Shown: one piece after another, positions 45,694-53,651 of the stretch
How positions within the stretch are numbered: the stretch's first letter is position 1
Layout of the letters: each line of letters begins with the position of its first letter
Assembly: GCA_949451605.1 (NCBI GenBank)
Contig: CASTSB010000006.1
Span: 1 to 64,000 of the forward strand
Direction of reading: 5' to 3'
DNA length: 64,000 nucleotides
From: an uncultured Bacilli bacterium
GTDB lineage: Bacteria > Bacillota_I > Bacilli_A > RF39 > UBA660
Program-made: the position numbers and the translations under genes
The notes under the pieces: model-generated
Seen by the model: only the letters and a program-made list of their open reading frames with translations
Database searches by the model: none
Told to the model about the DNA's origin: nothing

Positions 45694-47316
45694 ATGAATA
45701 ATAAAACATTTATATTTGGACATAAGAGACCTGATTCAGATAGTATCATGTCTGCAATTGGACTTTCTTATTTAAAAAATCAATTAGGAGAGGATACTGA
45801 ACCTAGAGCACTTGGTAGTGTTAATAAGGAAACAGCATATGCGCTTGATTATTTTAAGTTGGATACACCAGAATATTTAAATGATGTTAAATTACAACTT
45901 AAAGATGTTAACTATCATAAAGAGTTTTTAATTAAAGAAAATGATAGTATTTATGATGGTTATCAATATATGTTGAAGGAAGGACTTACTGGTCTTCCTG
46001 TTGCAAAAGAAGATGGTGAGTTTACTGGACTTATTACTATTAAGGATCTTTCACGTGTTATTATTAATGAAAATATTGAGGATTTATATACTTCATATGA
46101 TAATATTATGCATGTATTAAAAGGTGAAGAATTAGTAAGAGCTAATGATGAGATAGTAGGTAAGCTAATAGTTGCAGCATATCGTAGTACAACATTTATT
46201 AAAAATATTGATTTAGATAATAATACAGTTTTAATAGTAGGAGATCGTCATAGTATTATTGAGCATGCAGTTAATAAAAAAGTAAAATTATTAATTATAT
46301 CAGGTGATTCTGAAATTAAAGAAGAACATTTAGAGATTGCTCGTAAAAATAATGTTAACGTTATTAGAACACCTTATGATTCATATCATATAGCTAAGTT
46401 AGTAGGTTTAACTAATTATATTAAAACAATGATTAGAAGTTATAATCCTACAAAGTTTGAAGATACAGAATTTGTATCAACTGTAATTGAAGTTAATAAT
46501 AAGCTAAAACATACTAATTATCCAATTGTTGATAAGAATAACAAATGTTTAGGATTACTTAGAATAACAGACTTAAATGAAAAAAATCCTAAAAAAGCTA
46601 TTTTAGTTGATCATAATGAAAAATTACAAAGTGCCGAAGGGTTAGATGAAGCTTTAATTTTAGAAATATTTGATCACCATAATTTAGGAAGTATTACTAC
46701 ATCAAATCCAATTAACTTTAGAAATATGGCAGTTGGTTCAACATGTACAATTGTTTATACATTATTTAAGGAGAAGAAAGTTAAAATTCCAAAGAAAATT
46801 GCAGGAGCATTACTTTCAGGAATTTTATCAGATACTTTAATTCTTAAAAGCCCAACTGCTACTAAGGTTGATGAAGAAGCAGTATTAGAACTTGCTAAGA
46901 TAGCTGGAGTAGATTATAAAGAATATGGTATGAACATGTTAAAAGCTGGTACTTCAGTTGAAGGTATGACTAAGGAAGAAGTATTATATAACGACTTTAA
47001 ATTATATACTGTAAATGATAAAAAGTTTGGTATAGGGCAATTCTTTACTATGAATTTTGATGAAATGAAAAAAGAGATGGATGAGTACGTAAGTGTATTA
47101 GATGAAATAGCATCTGCAAATGAATATAATTTAGTTGCTTTATATGTAACAGATATTATAGAAAATGGTAGTTATGTATTATATAACTCTAAGGGACAAG
47201 AAGCTATGGAACTAGCTTATGATAATAGAGAAGTAAGTGAAGGTATGTTTATTGAAGGATGTATGTCTCGCAAGAAAAATGTTGTTCCTATCATTATGCA
47301 GGTATTTGAAAACTAA
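45694..47316 (+). CDS. ppaC: Manganese-dependent inorganic pyrophosphatase with CBS domains
   Basis: 540 residues, DHH family II pyrophosphatase. The N-terminal DHH half begins TFIFGHKRPDSDS, a variant of the GHxNPD motif. A regulatory insert contains CBS1, a DRTGG-type domain (VLIVGDRHSII region) and CBS2; then the DHH motif DHHNLGS and the DHHA2 domain with the RKKN substrate site at the end. Such enzymes are regulated by adenine nucleotides bound at the CBS domains. ATG 45694 is used because the GTG at 45685 lies in the ribosome site. It is the first gene of an apparent long operon. Confidence 0.93.
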   Translation: MNNKTFIFGHKRPDSDSIMSAIGLSYLKNQLGEDTEPRALGSVNKETAYALDYFKLDTPEYLNDVKLQLKDVNYHKEFLIKENDSIYDGYQYMLKEGLTGLPVAKEDGEFTGLITIKDLSRVIINENIEDLYTSYDNIMHVLKGEELVRANDEIVGKLIVAAYRSTTFIKNIDLDNNTVLIVGDRHSIIEHAVNKKVKLLIISGDSEIKEEHLEIARKNNVNVIRTPYDSYHIAKLVGLTNYIKTMIRSYNPTKFEDTEFVSTVIEVNNKLKHTNYPIVDKNNKCLGLLRITDLNEKNPKKAILVDHNEKLQSAEGLDEALILEIFDHHNLGSITTSNPINFRNMAVGSTCTIVYTLFKEKKVKIPKKIAGALLSGILSDTLILKSPTATKVDEEAVLELAKIAGVDYKEYGMNMLKAGTSVEGMTKEEVLYNDFKLYTVNDKKFGIGQFFTMNFDEMKKEMDEYVSVLDEIASANEYNLVALYVTDIIENGSYVLYNSKGQEAMELAYDNREVSEGMFIEGCMSRKKNVVPIIMQVFEN

Positions 47317-47327
47317 AAGGAGTAAAT

Positions 47328-48167
47328 ATGAAAGATAAATTATTATTTATTATTAAGGGGTTCTTTTTTGGAGTTGCTAATATAATTCCTGGAGTTAGTG
47401 GTGGTACTATTGCTATTACTATGGGAATATATGAAGATATGTTAGCTAGTATTTCAGGATTTTTTAAAAATCCAATGAAAAGTATTAAGTATTTAATGCC
47501 ACTAGGTATAGGAGCAGTTCTTGCTATATTACTTATGAGTAAAGTAATAAGCTTTTCTCTTGATAAGTATCCTGCTCCTACAACTTTGTTCTTTATTGGA
47601 CTCATTTTAGGAGGTATTCCTCTTCTTGCTAAGAAGGTAAAGAATGAGCGTATTAAACCATTTAATATTTTACTTTTTTTAATAACTTTTGGAATTGTTA
47701 TTGCTATGAATTTTATGAAGGCTGGTAGTACTAATATGGATTTATCTAATCCTACTTTTATTACAGCAATTTTACTTTTCTTAGTAGGTATGGTAGCTGC
47801 AGGTACTATGGTTATTCCTGGTATTAGTGGTTCTTTTGTACTAATGTTACTTGGGGCTTATGAACCAATTGTAAAAATAATAGGTGATATAACTAATTTT
47901 TCCAATTTAGGCCATAATTTGTTCATTTTAATTCCTTTTGGAATTGGTGTTGTACTTGGAGTAATTGTGATTGCTAAAATACTAGAATTTTTATTTAGTA
48001 AATATGAAGTTTCAACTTATTATGCTATTTTAGGGTTTATAGTATCTAGTATTATAGCTTTATTTACTATTGTTCTTGGAGTTAAAATTTCAACTATTGA
48101 ATTAATTATTGGTGCTATTTTATGTCTTCTTGGCATATTAGTAGGTTATAAGTTAGGAGATGAATAG
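47328..48167 (+). CDS. DUF368 membrane protein (PopT-type undecaprenyl phosphate translocase)
   Basis: 279 residues, about eight membrane helices. The family signatures NIIPGVSGGTIA (about 18-30) and VIPGISGSFVLMLLG (about 162-176) are intact. DUF368 proteins (PopT) have been shown in other bacteria to help return undecaprenyl phosphate across the membrane for reuse in wall synthesis. Here the gene is directly followed by uppP, which makes that same lipid phosphate, so the pairing supports the role. It follows ppaC by 11 nt. Confidence 0.85.
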   Translation: MKDKLLFIIKGFFFGVANIIPGVSGGTIAITMGIYEDMLASISGFFKNPMKSIKYLMPLGIGAVLAILLMSKVISFSLDKYPAPTTLFFIGLILGGIPLLAKKVKNERIKPFNILLFLITFGIVIAMNFMKAGSTNMDLSNPTFITAILLFLVGMVAAGTMVIPGISGSFVLMLLGAYEPIVKIIGDITNFSNLGHNLFILIPFGIGVVLGVIVIAKILEFLFSKYEVSTYYAILGFIVSSIIALFTIVLGVKISTIELIIGAILCLLGILVGYKLGDE

Positions 48168-48168
48168 C

Positions 48169-48987
48169 ATGAGTATAATTGAAACTATTATTTTAGGTAT
48201 TGTACAAGGTATAGCTGAGTTTTTACCAATATCTTCATCAGGACATTTAATTATATTTAGAGATATTTTTGGAATTGGTGCTGGTATTTCTCATGATATG
48301 GAACTTGCTTTTGATATAGCACTTCATTTTGGAACATTACTTGCAATTGGCATATATTTCTTTAAAGATTTTATTTCTATGATTACTAAGGGTTTAACAA
48401 AAGGTGTTAAGGATAGTGAAGGAAAAATTCTTTGGTATTTAATTATAGCTACTATTCCTGCTGCTATTTTTGGACTTCTTTTTGAAGATGTTATTGAGAA
48501 TGCAATTAGGGGGAATTATATAATTATTGCAGCTGCTTTAGCTTTTATGGGAATTGTAATTTATCTATGTGATAAATATTCTAAAAATGAAAAAACTGTA
48601 AAAGAGATGAGTTTAAAAGATGCTTTTTTAATTGGATGTAGCCAAGTATTTGCTTTAATTCCTGGGTTTTCTAGAAGTGGAACAACTATAGCTTGTGCAA
48701 GACAACTTGGAATTGAACGTGGAGAGGCTGCAAAGTTTTCCTTCTTTTTAAGTGCTCCAGTTGTGTGTGGAGCTGTCTTATTAAAAGTAATTAAAAAGAG
48801 TACATGGACAATAATTATGGCAAATATATCTACTTTTATTATTGGAATTCTTGTTTCATTTATTATTGGTCTTTTATGTATAAAATATTTATTGAAATAT
48901 TTGGATAATCATAATTTTAAAGTATTTATGATTTATAGAGTATTAATGGCAATAGTAGTATTATTATTTGTTATGTTTGGAGTGTAA
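48169..48987 (+). CDS. uppP: Undecaprenyl-diphosphate phosphatase UppP (BacA)
   Basis: 272 residues, multi-pass membrane protein. It dephosphorylates undecaprenyl pyrophosphate released by wall synthesis, and gives bacitracin tolerance when abundant. Motifs: GIVQGIAEFLPISSSGHL (about 9-26) and PGFSRSGTTIA (about 163-173). The ATG at 48169 is chosen as AGGAGA (48155-48160) lies 8 nt upstream; an ATG at 48160 falls on that site. Starts right after the DUF368 stop. Confidence 0.95.
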   Translation: MSIIETIILGIVQGIAEFLPISSSGHLIIFRDIFGIGAGISHDMELAFDIALHFGTLLAIGIYFFKDFISMITKGLTKGVKDSEGKILWYLIIATIPAAIFGLLFEDVIENAIRGNYIIIAAALAFMGIVIYLCDKYSKNEKTVKEMSLKDAFLIGCSQVFALIPGFSRSGTTIACARQLGIERGEAAKFSFFLSAPVVCGAVLLKVIKKSTWTIIMANISTFIIGILVSFIIGLLCIKYLLKYLDNHNFKVFMIYRVLMAIVVLLFVMFGV

Positions 48988-48989
48988 TT

Positions 48990-49742
48990 ATGGAACAAGC
49001 AAAATTAGGACTTATAGTAACTTTGGCACTTGGTATGTTTATACTTATTGGTGCCTTAATTGCTTTTATAATTAATAAAAAAGATAAGGTAGTAGATTTT
49101 TCGTTAGGTCTTGCTTTTGGTGTTATAGCGATGCTTATTGTTACAGATTTATTACCTGAAATATTTGAACATATAGAACTTAAGAATAGTTACTTATTTA
49201 TAATTTTTACAATAGCAGGATATTTTATTTTAAAAATTCTTGATAAATTTATTCCTGATCATGAAGATGAACATATGAATAAAAAAGAATTAAATAACAA
49301 TTTAATTCATATCGGTGTTATTACTTCACTTACTTTAGCGTTACACAATATTATTGAGGGAATGGCTGTTTATTCTACAATAATTACTAGTACTAATTTA
49401 GGAGTTGCAGTAACTCTTGGAGTTGGGTTTCATAATATTCCTCTTGGTATGGTAATTGCTGGAGCTTTTTATCAAAGTAATGAAAATATTTATAAAACTA
49501 TTTTAAATATTATTTTAGTTTCTCTTTCAACTTTTGTTGGAGGATTAATAATGTTTTTCTTAAATGTTTCAACGATATCTTTTGTAGTTCTTGGAATATT
49601 ACTTTCTCTTACTTTAGGAATGCTTTTATTTATTTTATTTGATGAATTGTTTCCAAGAATAAGAGAATCACATCATAAAAGAGTTACTTATACTGGTATG
49701 ATTATAGGAATAATTATTCTTTTAATTGCATTATTTGTATAG
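48990..49742 (+). CDS. ZIP-family divalent metal transporter
   Basis: 250 residues, about eight membrane helices. The metal-binding helices carry HNIIEG (about 111-116) and HNIPLG (about 148-153). Normal ZIPs have HNxPEG in the first and HxxxE in the second, so the motif order and the Leu in place of Glu are slightly unusual. A His/Asp/Glu-rich loop (DHEDEHMNK) lies between helices. It probably imports zinc or another divalent metal. It starts 2 nt after uppP. Confidence 0.85.
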   Translation: MEQAKLGLIVTLALGMFILIGALIAFIINKKDKVVDFSLGLAFGVIAMLIVTDLLPEIFEHIELKNSYLFIIFTIAGYFILKILDKFIPDHEDEHMNKKELNNNLIHIGVITSLTLALHNIIEGMAVYSTIITSTNLGVAVTLGVGFHNIPLGMVIAGAFYQSNENIYKTILNIILVSLSTFVGGLIMFFLNVSTISFVVLGILLSLTLGMLLFILFDELFPRIRESHHKRVTYTGMIIGIIILLIALFV

Positions 49743-49766
49743 AGAGAATAATAGAGGTGAAGTAGT

Positions 49767-50495
49767 ATGAATAGTTTTTTATTTCTTTTTCTACTTTTTA
49801 TTATTTATTCAATAGTAGGATATTTTGTAGAAATACTTGCTTGTAGTATATATAGTAAAAAGTTTATTTTTAGTCGAGGTTTTTTAATAGGACCTTACTT
49901 ACCAATTTATGGAACAGGAGTAGTACTTATTACTATTTTCTTGAGTAAATATCGAGATGATTTATTGGCTCTTTTTATAATGAGTTGTGTATTTTGTACT
50001 ATATTAGAATATATTACAAGTTATGTTATGGAAAAATTATTTAATCTACGTTGGTGGGACTATAGTGAGAAAAAGTTTCATATTAATGGAAGAGTTTGTT
50101 TATCTAATTCTATATTATTTGGTATTGGTGGTTTACTTATTGTAGAATTTTTTAATCCTTTGATAGTAAAATTTATAAATTATTTATCGCCATTTTGGTT
50201 TTATTTTATAAGTATTATTTTATTGTTTTTATTTATAGTGGACTTTTTAATGACAGTTGAGATAATGATTAAAGTTAAGGTTAATTTGTCAATGATTGAA
50301 GAGAAGGATGCTACTGAACAAATTAAAAAGGAAGTTAGAAAATCCTTAGCTAACTTTAATTTACTTACTGTTAGATTATTAAAATCATTTCCTAATATGG
50401 AAAAAATTAATGGTAGTGAATTCTCTAAATTAAAAAATACTATTAATAATATTAGAAAAGAAAAAGTTAATAAAAAGAAAAATAAGGAAGCTTAG
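49767..50495 (+). CDS. PF06541-type integral membrane protein (putative ABC transporter type IV)
   Basis: 242 residues, about six membrane helices and a charged cytoplasmic tail (about 175-242) with a coiled-coil look. Family motifs: RGFLIGPYLPIYGTG (about 37-51) and LRWWDYSEKKFHINGRVCLSN (about 95-115). The family is annotated as putative ABC transporters, but no ATP-binding partner is here and the function is not known. Last gene of the ppaC-PopT-uppP-ZIP run, with GAGGTGA before its ATG. Confidence 0.85.
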   Translation: MNSFLFLFLLFIIYSIVGYFVEILACSIYSKKFIFSRGFLIGPYLPIYGTGVVLITIFLSKYRDDLLALFIMSCVFCTILEYITSYVMEKLFNLRWWDYSEKKFHINGRVCLSNSILFGIGGLLIVEFFNPLIVKFINYLSPFWFYFISIILLFLFIVDFLMTVEIMIKVKVNLSMIEEKDATEQIKKEVRKSLANFNLLTVRLLKSFPNMEKINGSEFSKLKNTINNIRKEKVNKKKNKEA

Positions 50496-50531
50496 TAAGA
50501 GTTTTCTTTTTTTATATAAACTTAGTTTATT

Positions 50532-50562
50532 GAAAAGTAATTAGTTTTACTTTTCTTTTTTT
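50532..50562 (+). terminator. Terminator after the PF06541 gene
   Basis: GAAAAGTAA (50532-50540) pairs with TTACTTTTC (50547-50555), 6-nt loop, T7. Confidence 0.85.
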
Positions 50563-50667
50563 GTCTTAAAGCTTTTAGTTTTTTCAATTATTTTGCCTTT
50601 TGAAGATATATCAAAAGCTCTAGGACTTGACCTAGAAGAGTTAAAAAAGATTCAAGATAATCTATAA
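50563..50667 (+). pseudogene. C-terminal fragment of an Rpn-family gene
   Basis: A frame without start reads ILPFEDISKALGLDLEELKK and ends at TAA 50665-50667. This is the helix-turn-helix-like tail typical of Rpn/PD-(D/E)XK transposase proteins (compare GLPLEEIDKLK at the end of the 9686 gene). Nothing upstream encodes the nuclease part; the preceding sequence is the terminator of another gene. Confidence 0.6.
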
Positions 50668-50683
50668 AAATATTTAATAAAAG

Positions 50684-50715
50684 AGACAAAATAAAAGCTA
50701 TTTGTCTTTTTTTTT
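50684..50715 (+). terminator. Terminator after the Rpn fragment
   Basis: AGACAAA (50684-50690) pairs with TTTGTCT (50701-50707), followed by T9. Confidence 0.7.
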
Positions 50716-50744
50716 ATGATATACTTTTTATAGTAGGTGATTAT

Positions 50745-51437
50745 ATGAATATTGATTTAAGAAGTAAAAAGATAATAGTTATATTATTATTGCTAGCTTT
50801 ATTTTGCTTATCTATTGGATTTGCGATGTTTTCATCAACTTTAAATATAAAAAGTGAAGCAACTATTAGTCCAGATGCTAGTAATTTTAATGTTATTTTG
50901 TCTAGTTCTTCATCTGCAATTGAAAAAGAAGAGATTGTTCCTACCTCAGCAACTGAAGCGGTGGCGGCTAATTCAACAAATGCTATAATTAGTGAAGATG
51001 GAAAGTCTTTATCAAATATAAGTGTTGCGTTTACAGAGCCTGGACAGTCTGTCACTTATAAAATTTATGTGATAAATGATGGTAATTTGAAAGCTTGGTT
51101 AAAAAATTACGGTTTTTATAAAAAAACTAAAGAATTAAGAGTATGTACTCCAGGAGAAGGAGCAAATGAAGAGTTAACTAGTATTGCTTGTGAAGGTATC
51201 AAATACGTTGTGAATCCCCATCTTTCTAGACAAGTTCTTGGACAAGGAACTACTTTTCCATTGTCTGGATCTGGTGAAAATGTTATGGGTGTTGGTGGAG
51301 GCTCATATATAGATGATAATTCATATTATGAAATTTATATAACTGTTAAGTATGAAGAAAATGCTGCTAGAGTTGATGGACCATTTACCGTTCAATTTTC
51401 AGACTTGTTATTTATATTTAGATCTTCTGCAAATTAG
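50745..51437 (+). CDS. Short SipW-cognate surface protein, class B (230 aa)
   Basis: 230 residues. The signal segment (about 8-28) ends SIGFAMFSSTLNIKS, then ISPDASNF, close to the 27420 paralogue. TasA-like strands: FTEPGQSVTYKIYVINDG. The cysteine pair is spaced C-x14-C (CTPGEGANEELTSIAC). It has a Gly-rich insert (about 165-185) not found in the others, and the terminal strand VDGPFTVQFSD. Predicted exported beta-sandwich; no anchor beyond the N-terminal helix. TAGGTGAT precedes the ATG. Monocistronic. Confidence 0.75.
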   Translation: MNIDLRSKKIIVILLLLALFCLSIGFAMFSSTLNIKSEATISPDASNFNVILSSSSSAIEKEEIVPTSATEAVAANSTNAIISEDGKSLSNISVAFTEPGQSVTYKIYVINDGNLKAWLKNYGFYKKTKELRVCTPGEGANEELTSIACEGIKYVVNPHLSRQVLGQGTTFPLSGSGENVMGVGGGSYIDDNSYYEIYITVKYEENAARVDGPFTVQFSDLLFIFRSSAN

Positions 51438-51438
51438 G

Positions 51439-51468
51439 ACAGTGCCTTGAGGTATTGTTTTCTTTTGT
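51439..51468 (+). terminator. Terminator after class B surface gene
   Basis: ACAGTGCC (51439-51446) pairs with GGTATTGT (51451-51458) including two G-T pairs, TTGA loop, T-rich tail. Confidence 0.65.
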
Positions 51469-51535
51469 CTAAAAATATAAAAATACGTGCTAAAGATTAG
51501 TATTTGTGATACTATTAAGTTAGGAAGGTGGGGTA

Positions 51536-52168
51536 ATGATGAGTTATCAGGTTTTATCTCCAAAAGGAAAGATTATAAGGACTGAACATAATTTTAAAAT
51601 TGATGATAATAATAATTTGATTCAGGGTTTAATGACATGTTTAGATAAGCTTACTAAAATGAAAAATTCTGAAGAAATAGAAGATTATCTTTTATATGGA
51701 AGTAATGAATTAGACATTAAAGAAGAGATAGCTAGATTACTTTTAATTGCTACTACTATTCCTAAAAATGAATCTCCAACAATGGATATAAGTAATAAAT
51801 TAATAGAGAATCATATAATTGATGTTAACTCTTTGTTCATTAAAGAATTTTTAGAGTTGGAAGCTAGAAATAAAACTAATTCCTTTATGAAAAGTGATTT
51901 CTACTATCAAATATCTAAAATGGTTGAAGAGATGGAAGAGAAAAGTTTAATTGAGAGTAATTTTTATCTTAATAATAGTATTATACTTATAAAAAGTATT
52001 AGAAATCTTTATATTTCATCCCTTGATGAGAATGTAGAGAGTGGCTTTTTAGATGCTAGATATAGGGAACCACTTATTGAACTTTTCCAACACAACTTAG
52101 ATAATACACAAAAGAAAATGAAGAATGGAGTGTTAAACAATGTACAATTACAAACAAGATATCAATAA
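51536..52168 (+). CDS. Unknown protein overlapping the phosphomannomutase gene
   Basis: 210 residues, acidic, helical, with no signal or membrane helices. No domain recognised. AAGGTGGGG precedes two tandem ATG codons (51536 and 51539); either could be used. Its last 29 nt overlap the start of the next gene in another frame, so the two are translationally linked. Its role, perhaps with sugar-phosphate metabolism, cannot be told from sequence. Confidence 0.65.
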   Translation: MMSYQVLSPKGKIIRTEHNFKIDDNNNLIQGLMTCLDKLTKMKNSEEIEDYLLYGSNELDIKEEIARLLLIATTIPKNESPTMDISNKLIENHIIDVNSLFIKEFLELEARNKTNSFMKSDFYYQISKMVEEMEEKSLIESNFYLNNSIILIKSIRNLYISSLDENVESGFLDARYREPLIELFQHNLDNTQKKMKNGVLNNVQLQTRYQ

Positions 52169-53516
52169 GAATATTTTTAGGGGTTATGATATTAGAGGAG
52201 TTTATCCTACTGAAATTGATCGTGATACTGCTTATACTATAGGTCGTGGATTTGGTAGTTATATTAAAACTATAGGTAAAACGACTTGTGTTATTGGCCA
52301 TGATAATAGACTAAGTAGTGATGAACTTTATAAAGCATTACAAACAGGTATATTAGAGTCTGGTATAGATATAATATCACTTGGGCTTTGTACTACACCT
52401 ATGTATTATTATGCTTGTATAAAGCTTGGAATATATAGTGGAGTAATGGTAACAGCAAGTCATAATCCAAAGGATGATAATGGATTTAAATTTGCATTCG
52501 ATGAATCAGGAAACTGTAAAGGACAAGAAATTCAAGACTTTTTACAATATATTTTAGATGGAAACTTTACAAGTGGTAGTGGTAATATCAAAGAATATAA
52601 TATTGAGCCTGATTATATGGAGTTATTTAGAACTAACTTTAATTTTGGTTCAAGACGAGTAAAAGTTGTTATCGATCCAGGAAATGGAACTACTAGTATA
52701 GTTGCTGAAAAGCTATATGAGATGTTTCCAATTGATTTAGTAACAATAAATTCAGAAAGTGATGGGACTTTCCCTAATCATCATCCAGATCCTTGTGTAG
52801 AAGCTAATCTTGATCAATTAAAAACAAAAGTTATTGAGGTAGGTGCTGATATTGGTCTTGCCTTTGATGGTGATGGAGATCGTATGGGACTTGTAACTGG
52901 TAATGGAACATTTATTCCAACTGATAAATATATGATAATTATTGTAAGGGATATTATAAATAAAGTGGCAAATAAGAAGTTTTTATATGATGTTAAATGT
53001 TCTAAATCTTTAAGTGATGAAATAGAAGCTTTAGGTGGAGAAGGAATTTGTTATAGAACTGGAAACTCTTATACAAAGGCAAAGGTTCGAGATGATGATT
53101 TACCTTTTGGAGGAGAGTTATCAGGGCATGTTTACTTTAGAGATAGATGGCCAGGTTTTGATTCAGGACTTTATGCAGGTCTTAGAATGTTAGAGGTATT
53201 ATCTAATAGTGATAAAACGGTAGAAGAATTGTTAGATGGAATAAATGAATACTATTCAACTGAGGAATTAAAATTTAAGAGCCCTGATGATGTAAAATTT
53301 GGAATAGTAGATAAAATAGGTGAGTATGCAAATAGTATGAACTATAAATATTTAACAATAGATGGAATTAAGGTTTTATTTGATGATGGTTGGGCATTAG
53401 TCCGCGCAAGTAATACTGGACCAAATATAACTGCAAGATTTGAGGCATCTACTAAAGAAAGATTAGAAGAATTACAAAATGAATTTATAAGTAAAATTGA
53501 AGAATATAATAAATAA
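52140..53516 (+). CDS. Phosphomannomutase/phosphoglucomutase
   Basis: 458 residues, alpha-D-phosphohexomutase superfamily. It interconverts hexose 6- and 1-phosphates for sugar-nucleotide synthesis. The N-terminal IFRGYDIRG, active-site phosphoserine loop MVTASHNPKDDNG (about 99-111), metal loop DGDGDR (about 241-246), sugar loop GGELSGH and C-terminal phosphate site RASNTGPNI are all intact. This fits the ManB/AlgC branch rather than GlmM. It overlaps the upstream unknown gene by 29 nt. Confidence 0.94.
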   Translation: MYNYKQDINKNIFRGYDIRGVYPTEIDRDTAYTIGRGFGSYIKTIGKTTCVIGHDNRLSSDELYKALQTGILESGIDIISLGLCTTPMYYYACIKLGIYSGVMVTASHNPKDDNGFKFAFDESGNCKGQEIQDFLQYILDGNFTSGSGNIKEYNIEPDYMELFRTNFNFGSRRVKVVIDPGNGTTSIVAEKLYEMFPIDLVTINSESDGTFPNHHPDPCVEANLDQLKTKVIEVGADIGLAFDGDGDRMGLVTGNGTFIPTDKYMIIIVRDIINKVANKKFLYDVKCSKSLSDEIEALGGEGICYRTGNSYTKAKVRDDDLPFGGELSGHVYFRDRWPGFDSGLYAGLRMLEVLSNSDKTVEELLDGINEYYSTEELKFKSPDDVKFGIVDKIGEYANSMNYKYLTIDGIKVLFDDGWALVRASNTGPNITARFEASTKERLEELQNEFISKIEEYNK

Positions 53517-53572
53517 AGTAAAATATAGTAAAGGAATAAAGGTTTTATACTTTTATTTCTTTTTCGTATGTT
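53511..53572 (+). terminator. Possible imperfect terminator after phosphomannomutase
   Basis: AAATAAAGTAAAA near 53511 pairs with TTTTATACTTTTATTT near 53551 with two single-base bulges; T-rich sequence follows. Confidence 0.4.
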
Positions 53573-53651
53573 ATAATTTTTATTGATAAGATATAGAGTA
53601 GAAGAGATTTACTTTATGTATTTTTTTGCTTTTAAATCAGGAGGTAGTTGT

